Source: Clostridia bacterium
Lineage (GTDB): Bacteria > Bacillota > Clostridia > Oscillospirales > CAG-382
Assembly: GCA_017938055.1 (NCBI GenBank)
Contig: JAGBCG010000102.1
Span: 1 to 10,061 of the forward strand
DNA: 10,061 nucleotides
Reading direction: 5' to 3'
The notes below the pieces were generated by a model, which saw nothing but the letters and a program-made list of their open reading frames with translations, was not told the origin of the DNA and ran no database searches. Below, piece after piece: positions 5,693-10,061 of this stretch. Both the position numbers and the translations under genes were made by a program. Position 1 is the stretch's first letter. Each line of letters starts with the position of its first letter.

Positions 5693-6535
5693 ATGACAAA
5701 CAAAAAACCTATCGGCGTATTCGATTCGGGACTTGGCGGGCTTTCTGCTGTTCGGGTTCTCAAGAAAATTCTGCCGGAAGAAGACATTATATATTTTGGC
5801 GACACGGGCAGAGTTCCATACGGAACACGTTCACCTGAAATCATTACAAGATATGCTCTTGATGACATGAATTTCCTTTGCTCCTTTGGTGTGAAAGCGG
5901 TGCTTGTAGCCTGCGGAACAGTGAGCAGTGTTGCTCTTGATGCACTGCGTGAAAGCTTTGATGTTCCGGTTATGGGAGTTGTGGAAGCAGCGGCAAAAAA
6001 AGCATGCGAAGTTTCACAAAACAAAAAAGTAGCTCTTCTTGCTACAAACGCCACAGTCAAAAACGGTGCTTACGAAAAATATCTTTCGTCAATAAGCAGT
6101 GAATATGCCTTTATGGGCGTGGGTTGTCCTATGTTTGTGCCTTTAGTGGAAAACGGATACATTGAAAACAGCTGTAAAGTCACACGCTTATTCTGCGACG
6201 AATACATAAGCAAGCTTTGTGATTTTTGTCCCGACTGCATAATTCTGGGCTGCACGCATTATCCCTTAATAAAGGACATTATAAAAAGCAGTACCAAAGA
6301 GCTTATAGGTCCTGTGAGTATTGTGGATTCCGGAGAGCAGGCAGCACTTGAAATCAAAGAATTTCTTAGTGCCGGCGGGCTATTGAACGACACCTGTCAC
6401 AAGGGCAACGTACAATACTTTGTCAGTGACGACACTTTTTCTTTCTGTCAGAGTGCCTCCGTCTTTCTTGGCGAGCATATTACAAACGTTACAAAAATAG
6501 ACATAAGCGACTACAGTTACAAAGGTAAAAAATGA
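5693..6535 (+). CDS. murI: Glutamate racemase MurI
   Basis: Interconverts L- and D-glutamate without a cofactor, supplying D-Glu for the peptidoglycan stem peptide. The 280-residue protein has the family motifs: PIGVFDSGLGGLS (6-18, with acid/base-region Asp11), YFGDTGRVPYGTRS (34-47), the first catalytic cysteine Cys74 in VACGT, and the second catalytic cysteine with its neighbours in GCTHYPL (Cys187, Thr188, His189). The first cysteine motif is unusual: the family norm is ACNT, and here Asn is Gly (Gly75). GDTGR likewise replaces the commoner GDTAR. Both cysteines are intact, so activity is expected. It is the first gene of a plus-strand operon; the next ATG comes 10 bases after its stop and its ribosome binding site overlaps this gene's stop codon. 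Confidence 0.92.
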   Translation: MTNKKPIGVFDSGLGGLSAVRVLKKILPEEDIIYFGDTGRVPYGTRSPEIITRYALDDMNFLCSFGVKAVLVACGTVSSVALDALRESFDVPVMGVVEAAAKKACEVSQNKKVALLATNATVKNGAYEKYLSSISSEYAFMGVGCPMFVPLVENGYIENSCKVTRLFCDEYISKLCDFCPDCIILGCTHYPLIKDIIKSSTKELIGPVSIVDSGEQAALEIKEFLSAGGLLNDTCHKGNVQYFVSDDTFSFCQSASVFLGEHITNVTKIDISDYSYKGKK

Positions 6536-6545
6536 GGTAAAGCAT

Positions 6546-7223
6546 ATGAAAGTAATGCATTTGCCGCGTAAGGTTTCCATAAGCATCAGCGGAAAGCACT
6601 ATTTTGGGTGCGATTACATATTTTCCAACATTTACGGCAGCAGTGTTTTTTCGGAGGAAGAAAAAATCGGCTTTACAACGGCAGAAGATTTGGAAAAGGT
6701 GGCAAAGGATCCTGAAAGCGGTGATTTTTCAAGCGAATCCTTAGACGAATTTATTGAAGAAAATTCAGGGAACGAGCTTGATTTATCAACCATGCCCGAA
6801 TCCCGCAAGGAAATAGAATACTCCACCATCGGCACTCTTCAAAGCGATGGAAACGGCGGTGTTTTAATACGCTACAGCGGAGATTTTACTCCGATTTGTA
6901 TTCACGCACAAAGCTCAAAAATCAGTCTTAATGGTCAGGATGATGACTTTTCTGAGCTGATTTTTGAAAAAGGCAAGCGAAATTATATTGCACTTCCCGA
7001 ATCTCTTTTTATGGACAGCAATGAAGAAGAAAACGAAAACCAATCTCCAATCATGCTTTGTCTGAGTGCGGAATGTGTAGATAACAACATTACCGAGGGT
7101 GGAGGAAGTCTGCACGTGAGCTACTCTATTGAGGTAAACGGAATATGTGCAGAAGTTACCGATTTTACGCTTACGGCTACATCTATGGAAACAACAAACC
7201 CCACATTGACTACGTCTTTCTGA
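6546..7223 (+). CDS. DUF1934-family protein with long acidic insertion
   Basis: A 225-residue protein whose second half fits DUF1934, a small beta-barrel family of Firmicutes without a proven role. Supporting stretches are the strand pattern EIEYSTIGTL, GGVLIRYSG, ISLNGQ and LIFEKGKRNY, and the C-terminal GGGSLHVSYSIEVNG...DFTLTA, which resembles the domain's last two strands. Typical members are about 130-150 residues. Here an acidic, Ser/Glu-rich, probably disordered stretch (about residues 36-92) separates the first strand (KVSISISG) from the rest, and a second acidic segment (about 158-165, SNEEENEN) interrupts the barrel. No signal peptide or membrane segment is seen. GAGG overlapping the murI stop sits 8 bases before the ATG, so translation is probably coupled to murI. 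Function unknown; the company of murI and a wall-binding protease hints at the envelope. Confidence 0.75.
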   Translation: MKVMHLPRKVSISISGKHYFGCDYIFSNIYGSSVFSEEEKIGFTTAEDLEKVAKDPESGDFSSESLDEFIEENSGNELDLSTMPESRKEIEYSTIGTLQSDGNGGVLIRYSGDFTPICIHAQSSKISLNGQDDDFSELIFEKGKRNYIALPESLFMDSNEEENENQSPIMLCLSAECVDNNITEGGGSLHVSYSIEVNGICAEVTDFTLTATSMETTNPTLTTSF

Positions 7224-7254
7224 CAAGTCAACATCGAAAGGACAGGTAAAACAG

Positions 7255-9117
7255 ATGAGTTTCAAAAAAATCATTGCACTTATATGTGCCTGTGCAGTCT
7301 TGGCTTCAGGCGTTAATGCATACACCCCTTTTCTTGACGAGGACCTCGAAGAACAAGAACAGCAACAGGAAAATTCTTCAGCATCTGACAACCAAGCACA
7401 GGCAGATGATGAAAAAACAGATGTTAATGAAAGCAACAGTTCTGACAAAGAACAGCAAACACAAAGCAATAAAGAAAACAACGGCTCAAAGCCCTCTACT
7501 CAAGGTATTTACAAACCCGGAAACAGTTATTATTATTCACTTTTCAAGCAAATACTTGATGTATATGTGCGTGACCACCTGTACGAGTTCACCCACGAGG
7601 ATGTAATGTACAAGTTGTTTGAGGATTTTCTCACAGACAATCCCATGTACTTCAAGTATATGACAAACTACTTACTTGGTACCATGGACGATTACAGTTC
7701 ATACCACGAAGCAGACGATGGCTTTCTTGACGGTGACTATGCATCCACAGGTTTTGGTATTTTAATAGCAACAGATGAAAACGGCAACGCAATCGTAAAG
7801 AAGGTTTATGATGGCTCCAACGCACAAAAAGCAGGCATTATGGCAGGTGACAAATTTGTCAGTGTTATGGGCTTTAAGGTTGAGGACCTGCCCATTGATG
7901 CGGTTACAACCATTATTGCAAACATTTCTCACTTCATTCCAGAAGAGCAAATGCCAAACGACCAAGAAGATGTTGTTTACAGCTTTGAATTTGAAAGAAA
8001 CGGAGAAATTATTCCCATATCTCTTACCAAGGGTATTATGACGGTGGGAAGTATTGAAAGCTACGTAGAAGTTGATAACGGAGAAGAAATCGGTGTTATT
8101 ACTCTTACAACTTTTCTTGAAAAAGACCTTGACAAAAAGTTTATTCAGACAATAGACGACTTTCACTCAAGAGGAATAAAAAATATAACCATTGATTTAC
8201 GTGACAATCGTGGAGGAAGTCTTGACTACGCTTTATCTATGGTGGAATGTTTTATACCAAACGGTGAAATTATCGGCTACTACAACGACAAGCACTTGGA
8301 TGAGCCAAGAGCTATTTACTCCACCACCGACCACTACAGCTTTGACAGCATTGTTATTCTTGTTAACGACCAGTCAATAAGTGCCGCAGAGCTGTTCGCA
8401 AGAATTCTCCACGTCAAAGGACTTGCAAAGCTTGTCGGTACAAACACATTCGGCAAATGCGTAGGACAGTCAACCTACACTTTTTCAAACGGTGACTACA
8501 TTACAATTACATCATTTGAAATTCTTGACCAGAATTTAGAAAGCTACAACGGAATAGGTCTTAAACCCGATATTGAAATTGACAGCACAGAAATGTACTA
8601 CTCTCTTCCCTCTCTTATGTGGTTCAACCATGAAAACTACAAGGAAATTCAAGAAGGTCAGTACAGCGATCCCGCCAAAGCCCTTGAGGACAGGCTTGTT
8701 ATTGCAGGTCTTATGTTTGAACAGGACAGCGACGGAATCTTTGATGACACCACAAAAAGAGCCGTTTATGCTCTTCAGCTCTATTTAGGTATTGAGCCTT
8801 CCGGTGTTCTTAATGACGAAACAGTAACAGGTATTACAAAGCTCATAAATGCTTACAAGACATATACCTATTATGAGGACAGTCCTTATGAGGTTTCACT
8901 GTTCGTTCACCGCTCTTTCTCACAGGGAAAAAGACGTGCTGCAGAAATACTTAAGGTGGCAGAAAAGGAAAAAGAAAAAATAGCTGAACGTGACAGAGCC
9001 TTAGAAGAAGCTCTCGATGCGAACGACAAAGAACAAGAGCAACAACAAGAAAGTACAAATCCTGACGGGGATGAAACAAAGACAAGTGAAAATGAAAAAT
9101 CCCCATCACAAAACTAA
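7255..9117 (+). CDS. Exported S41 carboxyl-terminal processing protease with PDZ and peptidoglycan-binding domains
   Basis: A CtpA/CtpB-type serine protease that cleaves substrates from their C-terminus outside the membrane. The 620 residues start with a signal peptide (KK, hydrophobic to about 19, likely cut after Asn-Ala at 22; no lipobox). A Gln/Glu/Ser/Asn-rich linker (28-83), a helical cap region (90-150) and a PDZ domain (about 162-260, STGFGI... KAGIMAGDKFVSV) follow. The S41 core runs from about 275 to 445. The catalytic dyad is visible: Ser376 in NDQSISAAE and Lys401 in TFGK, with the supporting Gln405 four residues on; the core strand IDLRDNRGG (313-321) is also typical. A peptidoglycan-binding-1 domain (about 476-532, SDGIFDDTTKRAVYALQ) and a charged, probably coiled tail (556-620) complete it. 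The gene lies 31 bases after the DUF1934 gene, with an AGGACAGG-type ribosome binding site. Confidence 0.9.
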   Translation: MSFKKIIALICACAVLASGVNAYTPFLDEDLEEQEQQQENSSASDNQAQADDEKTDVNESNSSDKEQQTQSNKENNGSKPSTQGIYKPGNSYYYSLFKQILDVYVRDHLYEFTHEDVMYKLFEDFLTDNPMYFKYMTNYLLGTMDDYSSYHEADDGFLDGDYASTGFGILIATDENGNAIVKKVYDGSNAQKAGIMAGDKFVSVMGFKVEDLPIDAVTTIIANISHFIPEEQMPNDQEDVVYSFEFERNGEIIPISLTKGIMTVGSIESYVEVDNGEEIGVITLTTFLEKDLDKKFIQTIDDFHSRGIKNITIDLRDNRGGSLDYALSMVECFIPNGEIIGYYNDKHLDEPRAIYSTTDHYSFDSIVILVNDQSISAAELFARILHVKGLAKLVGTNTFGKCVGQSTYTFSNGDYITITSFEILDQNLESYNGIGLKPDIEIDSTEMYYSLPSLMWFNHENYKEIQEGQYSDPAKALEDRLVIAGLMFEQDSDGIFDDTTKRAVYALQLYLGIEPSGVLNDETVTGITKLINAYKTYTYYEDSPYEVSLFVHRSFSQGKRRAAEILKVAEKEKEKIAERDRALEEALDANDKEQEQQQESTNPDGDETKTSENEKSPSQN

Positions 9118-9214
9118 ACTATAAAAAACAAAGACTTATTTCTACTTTGCGTAAGGCTTATTTACAGTCTTCGTCAAGGGTTCTTGATAAAATGCAATGG
9201 AGGACATTTACAAA

Positions 9215-10061
9215 ATGGAAGAAAGATTTCAGGGAGAAAACATAACTACAGTTGAAATTTCGGCAGAAGTTAAAAAATCATTTATCGACTACGCAATGTC
9301 TGTTATTGTTGACAGAGCTTTGCCTGACGTAAGGGATGGCTTGAAGCCTGTTCACAGACGTATACTTTATGCTATGCACGAGGACGGTCTTACTCACAAC
9401 AAGGATTACCGCAAGTCCGCAACCACAGTCGGTGCGGTGCTTGGTCATTATCATCCCCACGGTGATGCTGCAGTTTACAACAGTATGGTAAGACTTGCAC
9501 AGCCCTTTTCACTGCGTTATCCCCTTGTTGAAGGTCAGGGAAACTTCGGTAGTGTTGACGGCGACCCGCCAGCTGCTTACCGTTATACAGAAGCTCGTCT
9601 TGCAAGATTTGCAGATGAAATGCTTTCCGATATCGACAAGGACGTTGTTGACTTTACTCCAAACTTTGACAACAAGCGTCTTGAGCCGACTGTTCTTCCA
9701 TGCCGTTTTCCAAATCTTCTTGTAAACGGCTCAATGGGTATTGCCGTTGGTATGGCAACAAACATTCCTCCTCACAATCTCTGTGAGGTTATTGACGGTG
9801 CCATTCATCTTATGTACAACCCCGATTGCACAATTCCCGACCTTATGCAATTTATAAAGGGTCCCGACTTTCCTACCTACGGCACAATTCACGGCACAAG
9901 CGGTATATATCAGGCGTATATGACCGGTAAAGGCAGAGTTGTGGTGCGTGCCAAAGCTCACTTTGAGGAAGAAAAGAACGGAAAAACCTCAATTATCGTT
10001 ACGGAAATTCCTTATCAGGTCAACAAAGCTCAGCTTGTTGAAGCTATTGGAAATCTTGTTA
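9215..10061 (+). CDS. gyrA: DNA gyrase subunit A, N-terminal part (runs off window)
   Basis: GyrA is the DNA-breaking subunit of gyrase, which introduces negative supercoils using ATP with GyrB. The first 282 codons are present. They include SFIDYAMSVIVDRALPDVRDGLKPVHRR (22-49, written here as the well-known type IIA N-terminal block), the winged-helix HPHGD (80-84), GQGNFGSVDGD, the catalytic Tyr124 in YRYTEARL, and PNLLVNGSMGIAVGMATNIPPHNL. In the quinolone-contact helix the residues equivalent to E. coli Ser83 and Asp87 are Ala85 and Asn89. GGAGG (9199-9203) lies 11 bases before the ATG, slightly long. Gyrase fits better than topoisomerase IV, but the C-terminal GyrA box that would prove it is outside the window. 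The 97-base gap from the protease shows no convincing terminator or promoter, so read-through from the murI operon is possible; gyrB is not adjacent upstream. Confidence 0.9.
   Translation, partial: MEERFQGENITTVEISAEVKKSFIDYAMSVIVDRALPDVRDGLKPVHRRILYAMHEDGLTHNKDYRKSATTVGAVLGHYHPHGDAAVYNSMVRLAQPFSLRYPLVEGQGNFGSVDGDPPAAYRYTEARLARFADEMLSDIDKDVVDFTPNFDNKRLEPTVLPCRFPNLLVNGSMGIAVGMATNIPPHNLCEVIDGAIHLMYNPDCTIPDLMQFIKGPDFPTYGTIHGTSGIYQAYMTGKGRVVVRAKAHFEEEKNGKTSIIVTEIPYQVNKAQLVEAIGNLV

Noticed and set aside
5596..6060. 154-codon open frame on the minus strand opposite the 5' end of murI
   Set aside because: Shadow of murI that extends through the murI promoter; no family match or ribosome binding site.
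6915..7481. 188-codon open frame on the minus strand across the DUF1934/protease junction
   Set aside because: It runs opposite two convincing genes and an intergenic ribosome binding site; Ser/Cys-rich low-complexity start and no family resemblance.
7345..7500. Possible tandem repeat in the protease linker (CAA/GAA-rich)
   Set aside because: Codons for Gln, Glu, Asn and Ser recur but no exact repeat unit is visible; treated as a low-complexity linker.
9118..9214. Promoter for gyrA in the gap after the protease
   Set aside because: Only a poor TTTACA/TGATAA combination with 18-base spacing was found; not strong enough to list.

Overview
The window looks like chromosomal DNA of a low-GC Gram-positive bacterium, most likely a member of Clostridia (Oscillospiraceae/Ruminococcaceae-like). 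This rests on AT-rich intergenic DNA, strong GGAGG-type ribosome binding sites, near-consensus sigma-A promoters, a lipoteichoic-acid-synthase-type protein, a DUF1934 protein and a clostridial-style GyrA. The genus is a guess. No mobile element, CRISPR array, tRNA or rRNA was seen.

Layout: two gene blocks diverge from an AT-rich intergenic region at about 5458-5692. The left block is entirely on the minus strand. In transcription order it holds mreB (cell-shape actin), an N-acetylhexosamine 1-kinase homologue (nahK-like), an LtaS-family membrane sulfatase-fold enzyme, a regulatory leader, tyrA (prephenate dehydrogenase), and the first 44 codons of aroB (3-dehydroquinate synthase), which runs off the window. 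The right block is on the plus strand: murI (glutamate racemase), a DUF1934 protein with a long acidic insert, an exported S41 carboxyl-terminal protease with PDZ and peptidoglycan-binding domains, and the 5' part of gyrA, which runs off the window.

The most interesting element is the 320-bp gap between the LtaS-like gene and tyrA. It holds a consensus promoter (TTGACA-17-TATAAT), a strong Shine-Dalgarno, and a 32-codon leader ORF missed by usual length cut-offs. Six of ten consecutive leader residues (9-18) are Tyr or Phe. An intrinsic terminator follows, whose 5' arm can instead pair with a segment inside the leader ORF over an 11-bp helix. This is the layout of a ribosome-mediated transcription attenuator, here sensing Tyr/Phe and controlling tyrA-aroB. 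TyrA itself ends without an ACT regulatory domain.

Apart from aromatic amino-acid synthesis and gyrase, the window is dominated by the cell envelope: shape (MreB), polyglycerol-phosphate polymer synthesis (LtaS-like), D-glutamate supply for peptidoglycan (MurI), an exported protease likely tethered to the wall, and possibly amino-sugar phosphorylation (NahK-like).
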